64,000 nucleotides of DNA, taken from positions 372,001-436,000 of the forward strand of contig NC_052136.2 in assembly GCF_016086655.4 (NCBI RefSeq). The letters run 5' to 3'. The notes beneath the pieces were generated by a model, which was not told the origin of the DNA, did no database searches, and saw only the letters and a list, made by a program, of their open reading frames with translations. Both the position numbers and the translations under genes were made by a program. The DNA comes from Lepeophtheirus salmonis (taxonomy: Eukaryota; Arthropoda; Copepoda; Siphonostomatoida; Caligidae). Below are positions 34,660 to 45,935 of this stretch, piece after piece. The stretch's first letter is position 1. Every line of letters begins with the position of its first letter.

Positions 34660-35075
34660 CGCAGAGTTAAGGAAGGCCCTGGCGGAGAACAAGACACAAG
34701 AGCACTGCAATGTCTGGGACTAAAAATTATATTTGACCTCCAAGGTCTCAAAGATTACGTCCTAAAGATGGCAGGGATTAGTCCTTTGTTTAGCAACAGA
34801 ACTTTGCTCCTTCGTGCACCTCCAAAAAGACTCAGGAATGTCCCCAGGAGCACTTCTACGACAGGATGTCTAAGGATATTTGGCTTCCCAGCTCCACTGA
34901 ATTGAATCTGATCGATTATTTTGCCTAGAAAATACCTTGGGTCTAAGGATAACAGAGGTCCTCACACCACGAAAAAGTATTATAAAAAATTTAGATTGGG
35001 CTCTATTGTCTAGGGTCTGCTCGCAGTTCAGAACTCGAATCGAGGCCTTTATTTACTTCTGTTTTTGTTTTTTGA
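34660..35075 (+). pseudogene. Tc1/mariner-superfamily transposase remnant, second of a direct pair
   Basis: After the segment shared with 33500-33780, the frame reads KDIWLPSSTELNLIDYFA near 34865-34925, the third catalytic Asp block with Asp changed to Glu (STE for SPD). It then reads RVCSQFRTRIEAFI near 35010-35055, the C-terminus. The middle catalytic blocks are mostly absent. Confidence 0.65.
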
Positions 35076-35142
35076 ATAAATCTTAAAAAATACACATTTC
35101 ATGTTCATTTAAATTAGATACATCGAAAGTGCTAGATTTTGT

Positions 35143-35700
35143 TGTTATATCCAGGGGAGTCCAAAGGGGGTGGGCTGGAGGGGCTGTATCCCTTACCAAA
35201 TTATGGAATTGTTTCTTTTCAGTAGAGAATTTAATATTTAATTTTTTTTTAAAGAAATTTAATATAACTTTTCAATTTTTTTTTCAAAAAAATCAATTTT
35301 CTTTCAAAAGCTGAGAATTTTTGAACTTTTTTTCCAAAAAATCAAATGTTTTACATTTAAATTTTAAGATTTGAAACTGTTTCGAGAAAAAAATTCCAAA
35401 AAGTTATTACATTAAATTTAATTTTTGATTTTTTTTTCAAAAAATGTAATTTTGTTTTAATAACTCTGGATTTGTGAAAAAAATTAAAATTAAAATTTTA
35501 TATTTAACATTTGAAACTTATTGGAAAAAAATTTATTATTTTCTAAATAAATATAAATTTTCCATTTTTTTCTAAAAAAAGAAATATTTGATCTGCAATA
35601 TTTGATTTTTTTTCTTTTTTTTTTTTTAATTCCCTAACAAAGCCTCCCAAAAAAACATATACATGAAAATATATTTATAATTTTAAAAAAGCCCTTGATA
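35143..35700 (+). mobile_element. Rep4 element: hAT-like terminus plus T/A-rich tandem units
   Basis: It begins CAGGGGAGTCCAAAGGGGGT followed by GGGCTGGAGGGGCTGTA. This parallels the GGGAGGGCTGGAGGGCTGTA at 60123-60142. The body consists of repeated GAATTTTTGAACTTTTTTTC and AAATTTTAAGATTTGAAACT-type units. It ends near AAAGCCTCCC (35640-35649) or a little later. The terminus resembles hAT ends but no target duplication was found. Confidence 0.5.
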
Positions 35701-36479
35701 CCTTATATATAAGTACTCGCTGGCAACCCAGGACTACTTCGAATATCATCGATTTTGAAACTAAATGTTTATATTACCATGAGTCACATTTGAGAGAATA
35801 AGTAATAAAATCCAAGATAATTATACGGATTTGATACACCCCAATGTTTTCATTTTAATGTTCCATTTTCAAGTACTCTACGGTCTTTATCATTATAAAT
35901 TTATATGTATAATTAGACCCTTTCTTTAATTACATTTTGTGCTTAAGTAATAAAAAATAAACCATTAAGGGGTTTTTTTTCCATAATATTATCCACATAA
36001 AAATAGATTTTACAAAATATAAATAATTCTTCAACCAAAGATAATTATATGAGTATAATATTACTCTTCTTCAAAAGCAGAAGGAACTGGCAACATAAAT
36101 AATATATACTTTCATACCTCGTTGATTGATTTTATAGTTAATCCAGAGAAGAAGAACAAACCTTATTAATACCTATATATAGAGATGTATACAATATGAC
36201 CTACCAGGGTGCTAAAAAAAATGAATCAGGACTGTCAGTGTGTGGGTCCTCCTCCAGATATTGAGTTTTACAGAGTCATGTTGGGTTCTTGGGTGTTAAG
36301 TTAGAAAATGTATAGAATCTTGTGGGTTTTTTTTTTGTGTATATGCTCAGTTATTTTATCACTAAATTCGAAGAAAGACTGTAAATATAGCATATATTTT
36401 CTCTTCTGGTGTCCATCTTTTTAGTACTAAATCCGTAAACCGAATGCACTTAACCCATTGTTCAATAAAAGTAACGAGG
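35701..36479. other. AT-rich intergenic sequence
   Basis: No gene recognised. TACCAGGGTGCTAAAAAAAA at 36205 resembles the CAGGGTGCTA end of mariner-like elements, without a partner. Confidence 0.4.
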
Positions 36480-36740
36480 CAAACTAAGAGAAACTAAATA
36501 TTTTAGCAAAATTCAACTTTATTCATCATAGTCTCCTTCAAGCATGATACTTTTCATTTTTTTTTTAAATAAAATGTTTTGTCCATTGGGATATAACGAT
36601 GTAAGAAATCCGGTTTATTGCAGCAAAACGGCTCAAAATAACGCTACAAGTTCTCGACACGTTGCAGTTTTTGGTCAATGTGAGCAAACGCAGCACCCAC
36701 TTTCATACAGAATAGGAAACACACTGCCATTTTATATATT
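36480..36740 (-). pseudogene. Mariner transposase fragment, middle plus C-terminus
   Basis: The minus strand reads VGAAFAHIDQKLQRVENL, a stop, then KPDFLHRYIPMDKTF. The last phrase is the first catalytic Asp block of SETMAR-type mariners (normally FLxRYVTMDETW). It continues straight into KSIMLEGDYDE, the family's C-terminal end. About 150 residues in between are deleted. Confidence 0.65.
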
Positions 36741-37234
36741 TAGTATGTCAACTATCTCGTGCACTGTATAACATCGTTATGAGCATTTTTTAGAGCACGC
36801 TGATATAGTATCTTTTGAATTCGGCAACATGCCCCAACCTACAACATTTGCTTGCTTCGACTATTATAGCAAATTCGAGAAATTTTATGTGAATATATGT
36901 ATCTTTAAATTACTCAACTTTTAAACATCATAAAGGCAAAATTAACCATTTTCAAATGAGTTAAAGTCATCTGAATTTAAATCTATATAAATAAAGCAAA
37001 GTTTGTCTGTCTTTTTTTAGTGTCCACTTAATATTTTAAAATTTTGGAGAGTAAGTAGAATTGTATGAGATATGCATTACTATTCTTGTATAAAAAAAAC
37101 TTTTATTTAAAATTGTCGTAGAATTTTCATTTTTCTAACATTTGAATTGATTCTTAATTTTTGTGCTGAAAATTGACTTATAATTGTAAATCAATTTCCA
37201 TTCACGATTCCAAATAATCGTAAACTGTTTATAC

Positions 37235-37320
37235 TCGTAACTAGTGCTGTGTAGGTCCATATTTATTGGGTACAGTCCAGTCATAGGACCGGGCATATTA
37301 GTCCTTAATCTATGTTTTAA
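37235..37320 (+). repeat. Rep2 MITE fragment
   Basis: AACTAGTGCTGTGTAGGTCC, then TTATTGGGTACAGTCCAGTC and ATAGGACCGGGC, are the Rep2 terminal region. Confidence 0.5.
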
Positions 37321-37794
37321 GACCATTGTAAAAAAATACTCCTGTTTTCATTCTAATTCTGTGAGTCAGGAACAAATTTTTCCCCATGCTCACTATTTCA
37401 ACATTCTCAAAAAATACAAGCCAAAAGTAAGACGATGATACTTTATATATTTATTTTCCTTGAAATAATCATTTAAACTTGATGATGATGCCCCTGGATT
37501 ATTTGGAAGATTCAGAGGATCTTTTCATAACTCATTCCCGAAGCAATAGGGGTTGAAACAGTTACCCTTGGTCTGATGAAAGAATGTGTTGTAAGAATTG
37601 TTTCCTTTTATCTCTACCCGTTGATACAACGGGGGAAAAAGGGTAAATTAATTTGTAACCTTTCGAAAGTTGCATAATACAAACATATTACACTTTCACT
37701 AAATTCTATTATATAATTGAATAATTAAAAAAAAATCATCAATGACGTCACGAGGGATCGATTTTATCTTCTTTAAGGACCGAAAAGGTGGATT

Positions 37795-37945
37795 AAACAG
37801 GAGGGAAACTGGAGTAAAATGAAACCGTGGTCCTTAATCTAACACAAGAATATTCATGACTGCTATCCTGTACTCCTCTCAAACAATTTTTAATATTGTC
37901 AGGCTTACCAGGCTCATTTTTGGTTTATTTTTATAGCATGCCCAC
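37795..37945 (-). repeat. Rep1 fragment, - orientation
   Basis: ATGACTGCTATCCTGTACTC, AATATTGTCAGGCTTACCAG and TTATAGCATGCCCAC form a diverged minus-strand Rep1 end. Confidence 0.45.
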
Positions 37946-38376
37946 ATGTCATATTTCTTATAACTCTATAAAAGAGGAAAAGGGGGGGGGGAACTTGGAT
38001 CATCTCTTTAGACCCCCCTGAGTATACAACTCCTTGTGTACATTCAATGTCTTACTTGATATAAAAAAACTAATATATAAATCTAGATCCCTTTTATGTA
38101 TTCCTTAGAGAGAGCCTTTCACAGATCAAAATCCTTTTCTTTTATGTAGTACACTGTACATATTCTCTTTATACACTCAAATTGGAAAGAAGAAAAAAAG
38201 GATGACAACGACAAAGTGCATGCATACAAAAAACATATAAACTTTGATTTAATAATATAGACGCTAACACACCAACAAATCCACGGTTTTACCTCCATTT
38301 GTCATGAAAACACTCACAGGTAACTGCTCACTTCATATTTAGACATTCTTTTCTCAAGAATAAAATAATAATAGTA

Positions 38377-38600
38377 GCATGGAACGACGTAGCTCAATAG
38401 ACAATCCACTTAGGAAAAATAATTATCTTGAACTCAATGTGAGTAGGTTAATGCTCCGGTTGTTCCTAGAGAACCAAATATAGTTTTTGTTTATGGACTT
38501 CAAAGAAGATTCCTAGGTTAAATGGAGTAAATGTAATACTGTAATGATTACTTATACTTTATCAGAGCAACTGTATCTGACCAATTAAATCGTGTCGGAC
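38377..38600 (+). repeat. tRNA-derived SINE, longer copy
   Basis: The head GGAACGACGTAGCTCAATAG has the same A-box region as 10518. It is followed, with an insertion of about 20 bases, by GTGAGTAGGTTAATGCTCCG, the B-box region with its core lost, and GGTTGTTCC. A tail continuing with CCTAGGTTAAATGGAGTAAA and CCAATTAAAT is shared with 2315-2410. Three sequences therefore define a head-plus-tail SINE. Confidence 0.6.
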
Positions 38601-38741
38601 GAGTCTTGAATGAATGAACCGGACCGACTATCTGAAAAGCCGTTGTCATCTTTCAAACAAGATATAGCAAATAAATACATCTCACATCTGAACAAAGATG
38701 AATACAAAAAGGTTGGAGATTGAATCCGCATCAGCACTTAC

Positions 38742-38968
38742 ACCTTGGACATCGTCAATTATTTTGAGATCAACCACATTGTCATTTACTTCATTATAAA
38801 AGTACCTGGAAGATGAGTCCGGCCTCAGAGACGCTCCTTGAAGTAGGCCTATCAAGCTAGCCCAGAAGCTGCCAAACACACTTTTGAGACCAACCCGACC
38901 AATTTTATGGCCGAATTCGCTAGAAAAGTCCTTATTCCGATCCATCGTGTGAAAGGTACTCAAAGCTG
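38742..38968 (-). CDS. Candidate exon of an unknown protein
   Basis: On the minus strand a good acceptor (CTTTGACTTCCCCACAG) precedes 227 open bases. They end CCAAGGT|GTAAGTGC, a strong donor. The peptide includes TMDRNKDFSSEFGHKIGRVG, SVFGSFWASLIGLLQG and SRYFYNEVNDNVVDLKIID. It is less AT-biased than the surroundings, with one hydrophobic stretch of about 13 residues. I do not recognise the family. It could be a host exon or part of an undescribed transposon. No neighbouring exon in matching phase was found: an exon-like stretch at 39312-39425 with its own GTAAGT donor is out of phase with it. Confidence 0.35.
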
Positions 38969-39468
38969 CTGTGGGGAAGTCAAAGAAGTTTGAAGACAGG
39001 CCACTATTTACTTAAAACCATCAATACTTGCATTGGAGCCTTGTAGAAATATTCTTAATGAGTTCTTAATTTACTTCTGACCACCTGAAACCTTGAACTA
39101 TAGAATCTGTTGGTGAGTGGAGTCATAGCCTGCTGAGTCTCCCACTGCAACATTGCTGACCTAAAGACCCCCTTGAATAAGGAGGAAAACAGATGGGCCT
39201 CAGCTTCTTCTCATATGTGCCTGTGGGATTCTGCTTATTCCGTGGATTGATTATTTTTGAGTGAGCACCTAAAATCTTAGATTCCTTAGGATCAAACGCA
39301 CTAGTACTTACTTTAAACATAGATTTTCTCGCTTCAGTTACTAAAGAGCCATGATAAGAACATTGTAAAATAAACAAAACATTCTCGCACGAATTAATAT
39401 CATATTTTATATTGCTGTTGTTTGACTGTTTACCCCCCCCAACTATTTTTTAGTTTCTGCTTAATATC

Positions 39469-39813
39469 CTAGAATTGAGTAGTGACTATATTGTATTTGA
39501 AATAACACTGTAAAATGAACGTTTGTAGATAAAGCTCAGAGTGCCATATTAAAACAGAAAAAGCAAAGTCTGCATGTTTCTTGTCTGAAAGGACGCTTAA
39601 TATCCAAGGCATGCCCCTTAAAAGTAATTGCAACTTATAACTTAGGAAACCTTTAAATTGTTCTTTTTCAACGATTTCATTATACACCTCGTGGAAGTAC
39701 CTGGCATGGCTTTGAGTTATTAGGGGGCGTTTCAGACAAAAAGCAAAACAAACTTTGCTCAATATTATAGATTTACGAACTTCTATTTTATTTTGTGTTT
39801 CCATTTGATGCAC
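39469..39813 (-). CDS. Unknown 114-residue reading frame
   Basis: A minus-strand ATG near 39813 opens a frame of 114 codons containing LITQSHARYFHEVYNEIVEK and GMPWILSVLSDKKHADFAF. It ends at 39469. A phrase TFILQCYFKY near its C-terminus resembles LFILQCSYHG in the frame at about 39370, suggesting duplicated material. I recognise no domain. Codon usage is mixed and no promoter or splice evidence was seen, so a chance frame in decayed DNA is quite possible. Confidence 0.2.
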   Translation of the reverse strand: MHQMETQNKIEVRKSIILSKVCFAFCLKRPLITQSHARYFHEVYNEIVEKEQFKGFLSYKLQLLLRGMPWILSVLSDKKHADFAFSVLIWHSELYLQTFILQCYFKYNIVTTQF

Positions 39814-40214
39814 TGATCTTTAGCTACACATGCTCGTTGCTACATTTCTATTTCAAGTAGTAACACTGAAAAATGCTGCCTTTTCAAATATTCCCACAGA
39901 CAAACTTCATTTTAAAATAATAGGTTAGGGAAAATGTAATTTCTATTCTTTTCCCGTGTTTGTGTAACCAAGTATATCTTGTTCATTATTGTATCATACA
40001 GTAAGGCGTTGTAAAGGTATGAATATATACAAGTATGGAGGTTTCAAACTATCAATTCGCCATATTCTACATTTTTACTACCTACAAGGAAATATGCGTC
40101 GAACGCAACCAAAAAAATTAGCAATGTATACGGGGCCGATATTCTTTCGGTTCGTATTGCACATGAGTGGTTCCTTCTGGCGTAGTGGAGGGGAATAATG
40201 CACCCCGCACTGGT

Positions 40215-40690
40215 AGGCCTGCGTCAAAAATGTCGATAAAATCATAGAAAATATCGAAATAGACCGTCATATTACCAGTCGTAGCATCGCCCAGGGCCTG
40301 AACATCGATCATAGAACCATTTGCAAAAAAGTGGGATTGAAAAAGAAACTCAAATAGGAGAGGAATTGTGTTTCATCATGACATCATCAGGTTTTAAACA
40401 ATATTTGACGAGCCGCCCAAAGTACCGAGAGCTTATATAGGAAGTTCTTATACATCCACCCTACAGTCCGGACCTGGCACAAAGTGACTACCACCTGTTT
40501 CTTTATATGGTCAATACCCTCTGTGGTACAAATTTGGCCTCAATAGGGACTGAAAAAATTAGTTGGTCGAGGTTCTTGCCAATACAGCTTCTACAGGAAA
40601 GACATTAATAAGTTGGGTTTTCGTAGGCGACGACAAGTTATCAAACAGAACATTGTAACACTTCTTATTAAGCAATGAAATATAGCGAAA
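40215..40690 (+). pseudogene. Mariner transposase remnant with internal deletion
   Basis: The + strand reads IEIDRHITSRSIAQGLNID, the second helix-turn-helix of SETMAR-type mariners (same family as 7331-7861), then KKVGLKKKL. It skips to PPYSPDLAQSDYHLFL near 40455-40505, the third catalytic Asp block, which here keeps its Asp. The end reaches about 40675. The first two catalytic Asp blocks are missing, so it is dead. Confidence 0.75.
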
Positions 40691-40802
40691 AATAAGAAAT
40701 TATTTTTTCTCAAACCCATATATATATATAATATGTTTACGCTTCATTTGAATAAAATATGACCCTCTCAGTAATTAAAAATAGAAGAAACCAAAAAACG
40801 AC

Positions 40803-41045
40803 AGTTTGAAGAATGTTTGGGAGAAGAGCTGCTTAGCTGACATGACGTTTCGTTAGAATAACTACAAGCTGCAGCTATGATGTAAGAAAATAAACACAAA
40901 TCCTAATTTGTATGTAGCAAGGACATCGATATGAATTATATTCATGTCGATCTTCCATTTTATTATATGAGTCCAGCAAGGACTTACATCTACAAGATCA
41001 GTTTTACTCTCTGTCATGCATGAGCAAACCCAGAAGTGGTTTATT
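40803..41045 (+). repeat. Rep1 copy, + orientation
   Basis: AGTTTGAAGAATGTTTGGGA, AGCTGCTTAGCTGACATGAC, GTTTCGTTAGA, ATGTCGATCTTCC, GTCCAGCAAGGACTTACATC and GCATGAGCAAACC occur in Rep1 order. Confidence 0.65.
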
Positions 41046-41175
41046 TTCTATTTAAATGTTCTCTCTATAAGGACTAAAGAACAATTATAACAGCTTTTGA
41101 AAGAAAACAGCCTTATGTAATAATAATTAGGTTTTTGGGATTAGTCAGCCCTCCTCTTGAAACTATATTAATATA

Positions 41176-42141
41176 CCAAGTGATCCATTAAAATCTAAAC
41201 ACTTTAAATTTTCAACTTGAACATGATATAATTTATTATTTAACAATATAATTTCAACAAAATTAATACCATATATAGATGTGTATCTATGCTTTCTTAA
41301 TCATAAATGTATCAGTCCTTAGCGCGAATGATGGATTCCAGGTGCAGACGGAAAACCTAGCCTAGGATGTAGCCCTCTGTCATGGAGTCCCAGTGCTGGC
41401 TGACAGTGGCTTAGAGAGCTTCGGTGTTTGGATGAAGGACACCATTGTCTGTGCAAATGAATTGAGACTCAAATTTAATGACTTAAAACTCGGAGTTGGG
41501 TGATGGTAGAGAAAAAAATTTGACAGTTCCAGATAGGAAACATTGTCAACATTTATCAAAACTTCTTTTTTCATCAAGTCAACGACCCTAGCTGATGACT
41601 TGAAGAGGATTCAGGTAGCTTCACTACTGGTAGCCAGACTTAATCATTAATGTAGCCCCCTCCCCCTTAGCAGCAATGATTACTTCCATGAGGTGGCTGA
41701 ATGCCTAGCACCATCTGTGGATGTAGTCTTCAGTCATGGCGTCGCAGTGGCTTAGAGGCCCTCTGTGTTTGAATGACGGACATTGCAGGTTTTCATCAAA
41801 AACCTTTCATTGACACTTTTGTCACCTCCACAAAGGGGGGCGAGGTCAAAAGTGTCAAAAATGAGGTCAAAAGAACTCCAAATGCTTATTCAATTGAGTC
41901 TTGGGACGAAGGAGACGGGTTTCTTTCATTGCTAGTGTCCTAAGTGTCCTCTTCACCCTCACAAGGCTCTTTCCACCGACTTTTTGATAGCTCTCTGGAC
42001 AGTCTAGTGTGAAACCTCGAGATCTTGGACTTGAGGAGATGGGCCTGGGCTGTTTTCTCCAGGTCCAGTTTGGTCTTTTTTGACAGAGCCCTTCATTAAG
42101 TATTAACATTGTAAGTGTTCAGATTTCAATGGACCACCCGG
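41176..42141 (-). mobile_element. Tc1-like element, 966 bp, complete TIRs and TA target site
   Basis: TA dinucleotides at 41174-41175 and 42142-42143 flank 27-bp inverted repeats that agree at 22 of 27 positions. All five differences are A on the left against G on the right. The minus strand carries a decayed transposase. It starts near 42098 with a short basic segment (KGSVKKDQTG-type). The rest is broken by many stops, ending in C-terminal text around 41300-41470 (VVSFIQTPKLSKPL frame) that recurs in another version at 41650-41790. The C-terminal region therefore seems duplicated inside the element. Related partial copies lie at 2685-3190 and 9196-9500. Confidence 0.75.
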
Positions 42142-43610
42142 TAGTAATCTTTATTTTCGAATATATTTATCGTTGAGGATTCTAAAAAAATCTAGTTGTC
42201 ATTTTGTCTTCCCAAATTCTCATTTCTAGACAACTACATTATATTTTCTATATATGTCCAAGATTCATTAGCCAAGATGGAAGCAAGCTTTGAGTAAAAA
42301 AAACAATGTCTAGATACTTTAAATGATTACTCTTTAAAAAACACAAAATAATAATCGTTTTTATTATGTAATTGACTCTTCTAATCCACAATTTACTCCT
42401 TGTTATTGGTGAAGGGTGGGTCTTTACTCCACAAAAAGTATACTTTTATAAATATAAAAGTATATAAAATAACTTATATATAGTAAATTGGAATATACAT
42501 TGGTAAAAAATAAAACAAAAAGTCTTAGACATTTGAAAAATAAAAGTTCCTGTTTATTGTAGACTAATATATTCTATTTTTCAGCTATAAATTACCTTCT
42601 TACATACCAACTTTTTTTACATTTTTATTTCCACGAAGGTTTTATTTCTAAACGCAAGAAGAAAGTTTTATTTATCAGACTAATATGAGGTCACAAGTTC
42701 CTTTTCTTTTAATTAACGCTGTCACGGAACCAAAGGAAAGAAAATACTTTTAAATATTTGTCAAATAAAAAGTTGAAATGATACATTTTTTTTACATAAT
42801 TTTTATAAGCCTTCACAACCTTTTCTCTTATATAAAGAGAAAGCAGGGCGTTACCCTCACTTACATAAAAATGTACATCGTATTATGGTGTCAGCTGGAG
42901 ATTTTTCTAATTATTATCAGCCTTGGCAGTGTTCTGAACATTGAAATTGTCTTTTCATCGTCGTGCAAAGCTACTCAACAAATAAAAGGTTTAATAAATA
43001 TGTATAATATTAAAGAATAATGCCGATTTGGTCATAGTTTCTAAAACAAAATTAGCCTAATGAGAATGGAAATGTTATTGTAGTAAGCGAAAAGACTTTG
43101 AAAAAAAGAAAAAAAAAAAGATTACATTGTAAATATCTCTTTCGAATGTAATAATTCAATTATAAGTCCACTATTAATTATTTAATAAAATCTAATCTAT
43201 TAATGCTGTTTTCCAGCTTTTTCAGGTCATTTATATTTGTTAGAAATCATATTTGATTTCATTTCTCAAAATGTGTTTAAATAATTTATTTAATTAACTT
43301 AATACCCATAGCTGTGTTTAGTTTTACGACGACTAATGTATTTGTTAGTTTTCCCTGGTCCATCTCATGGTTGCTCCTTAAACTTTTAAACATTAAAAGA
43401 TTGTACTAAATTACCTCACGATCAGCTGTGAACCATTAAATACTATTAAATGAAGAATAGTCCTGAGTTGGAAAGAATTGAAAAATTATCTTTGCATTGC
43501 AAGTAGAAATAGGATGGGGTTTTGGATCCAAAGTACTCGGGTACGCTATGAGTAAACTTGTATTATTTTAAAATATCCAAATTTAATTTCTTTGGAGAAA
43601 ATTTCATGAA
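42142..43610. other. AT-rich intergenic sequence with one possible first exon
   Basis: Apart from the candidate at 42871-42988, nothing was recognised. It includes A-rich and T-rich tracts such as 43105-43121. Confidence 0.4.
42871..42988 (+). CDS. Possible signal-peptide first exon
   Basis: ATG at 42871 opens MYIVLWCQLEIFLIIISLGS, a short N-region followed by a strong hydrophobic core. It continues to CKATQQIK before a possible AAAG|GTTTAA donor. The pattern fits a secreted or membrane protein leader. The donor is weak, no second exon is known and the frame runs through to a stop at 43018 if unspliced. Confidence 0.2.
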
Positions 43611-43870
43611 TCCACAGCTGCTCAAAAAATATTATTCAAAAAAATCAAAAATCTTCGGGTTTTTTTAAAAAAAAATACATTTTTGATATAAAATTTTTTG
43701 AAAAACATTTCAAAAATACATAGTTATTCACAGAAATTTAAAATTTTCGAAATTTAATTTGTGAATAATCAAATTTTGTGAAACAAACGTCCAAGTATTA
43801 AATTTTCTAGTAAGAAGCTAAATTTTTTTAATTTGGAGGGCTATTTTTTTTTCATAACTTAGAAAAATAA
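43611..43870 (+). repeat. Rep4-like T/A-rich degenerate array
   Basis: TAGTTATTCACAGAAATTTA, AAATTTTCGAAATTTAATTT and ending AATTTGGAGGGCTA resemble Rep4 units and a Rep4 terminus (GGAGGGCT). Confidence 0.45.
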
Positions 43871-44104
43871 TGAATAGTTAATCACCAGTAACAAATAAGA
43901 ATCAGAATTGCAAATGGAACATTATTTTTTTGAGTTAAATACTGAATCCAGACGATATAGCCGATTCTCCAATTCACGATTCTGATTAATCGTCCCATAC
44001 TACTTTATACTTAATCTAGTTATACAAAAAAATATATTATCTAGATAAAATCTATATAAACAGTTGCATTGCATGATTATTCCATAGTACCTCAGTAACC
44101 AAAG

Positions 44105-44350
44105 ATGTATAGTGTATTCAGCTGTCAGCTGTCGATGTTTATTCTTCTTTTACTCTAATCAGTGTTCTTAACATTAATTGATTGTTTACGAAGTGCTTCT
44201 TATTATGATTTTAACAATTATCATTTATTATTAAGTAATAATAATCTTATAGTTGGAAGAATTGGCTAAACCACATTTGATTTTCACCCTTTTTTCTGGT
44301 TTTTTTTAGAAGAATAGGTTACAAGACACAATAAAGGTAACAACGACGTG
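44105..44350 (+). repeat. Rep3 copy
   Basis: TCAGCTGTCAGCTGTCGATG, CTAATCAGTGTTCTTAACAT, GTTGGAAGAATTGGCTAAAC and AAAGGTAACAACGACGTG follow the order of 21795-22100. Confidence 0.55.
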
Positions 44351-44778
44351 TCTAGTGTTTTTACAAGAATAATTAGAATAAATACGAATAAGTATGTTTT
44401 AATAGTAAGAAAATTAAGTAATCCCTTTTTTTGTCATTAGTAATTAGTCAAAGTGTAACCTTCATCCGTATTGTATTTTAATAAGGTAAGAACTTTGTCT
44501 AATATGCTCATAAAATTTAAAAAAAGTATTTTTTTAATTTTAGTTTCGGATCTGGAAGTTTACTCGAATATTTCCGTCTAAAGATACGAACCGACCCAGA
44601 TCCTAAGAAATGTGGATCCGTCCAATCTACTTGCCCAACATTTATTATTTACTCACCTCTATTATACAAACTTTGAGAGGTTAAGAGTCATTGTTCTACA
44701 ATAATCCGATGAGCAATGTTGTAGAATACATAATTAGCTATCGATTCCTAAGAAAAGCAATGTCCTAGTCACCACTAT

Positions 44779-44867
44779 GAGCACACCATACGAGAAAGAA
44801 ATCGACATATTGGACATGGGATTATACATTTGTCCAATATGTCGATTTCAACTTGTTCGTTTTGCTC
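44779..44867. ncRNA. Pre-miRNA-sized hairpin with a 19-bp perfect stem
   Basis: The arms 44798-44816 and 44831-44849 are perfect reverse complements (GAAATCGACATATTGGACA on the left), with a 14-base loop. Outside them weaker pairing continues: ACGA (44790-44793) with TCGT (44857-44860) and GAGCA (44779-44783) with TGCTC (44863-44867). The whole fold is about 89 bases, the size of an animal miRNA precursor. The perfect core and large internal loops below it are less typical, and a young inverted repeat or MITE relic is an equal alternative. No family is recognised. Confidence 0.35.
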
Positions 44868-45344
44868 CTACAAGTTACAACTTGTACACAGCATATATTT
44901 GTACATAAATATGTGCATTAAAATTCTTGAATTTAACATATTTTGTTCTCCATCAAAGGTGCCTACAGCTTCTTTTTTTTAATATTCAATAGCTTGCAGA
45001 TATACTTATGTACCATAAATATAAAAAAGACATATATCCATATAGAGATCTGACAAGTCCTGCAAAAGATATAATTATGAAGATGCAAAGTTGTTTTATT
45101 GAAGCTTTCTTTAATTAGAGATTACAAGGGATACTAAAGCCTTCAAATAAAGTAGCGAACACGATTATTTGTTTGAGTAGATTAGTGGGGGTATTGATGT
45201 ATATTTAGTAACGTAAGATGTTTCTTTTTATGATACCACAGACGACATCACTCTGACTATCATTTTGTACACGTGTTAATCACTTTGTTTTCGTTTCGCT
45301 ACTATAAATATTAGAGATGAAAATGGTGCGTATTTTGGGTAATT

Positions 45345-45560
45345 AAAAAAGAAACCGAAAATCAAGATGGTAACCTTGAACATTTGAAGAATACTTTTTG
45401 GAAGAGATCAGCAAGGGATGAAGGGGAGTAGGAAATAAACAAGAACTCGGGTGGGCAAGAATTACTCGGATGCCGGTCCTCAATTCTACTCTGAGTCTAA
45501 CAAGGACTTCCAATTGTAGCTCTGACAAAATTCTAATAATTTTTAATTTTCTGTCATATC
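45345..45560 (+). repeat. Rep1 copy, + orientation
   Basis: AAGAAACCGAAAATCAAGAT, TTGAACATTTGAAGAATACT, AGAATTACTCGGATGCCGGT, CTCAATTCTACTCTGAGTCT and AACAAGGACTTCCAATTGTA all match. A minus-strand frame over this stretch is an artefact of the repeat. Confidence 0.7.
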
Positions 45561-45935
45561 CCCTCATGAAGTAAACAACTTGTTCTTCCCTTTTCAGAAT
45601 TCACCTTGTATATTTAGGTAAGAGAGAGTGATTTCATGAAGGTTGTGTCGTTTGAAACGGTGTAACTTAGAGCACTTCTAGTGGACAAAACCTTCTACAA
45701 ATATGGATCACGTGGCGTTTGTTTCTTCACTTGGTATAAAATATTTTTAAAAAAACGATCTGTGTAAAGAAAAACTAAGCTTAACTCTAAAAGCATAATG
45801 AATAAACTAGTTGGTTTTTGGCAATTAAAAAATGGAACAGATACAAGGAAAAAAATAAGGACTTAACTTTTTCAGAAAGTAACAGATGAAGGGTTCCAAG
45901 CCTTGTAACCCTTTAAAAAATTATATATCATGAAC

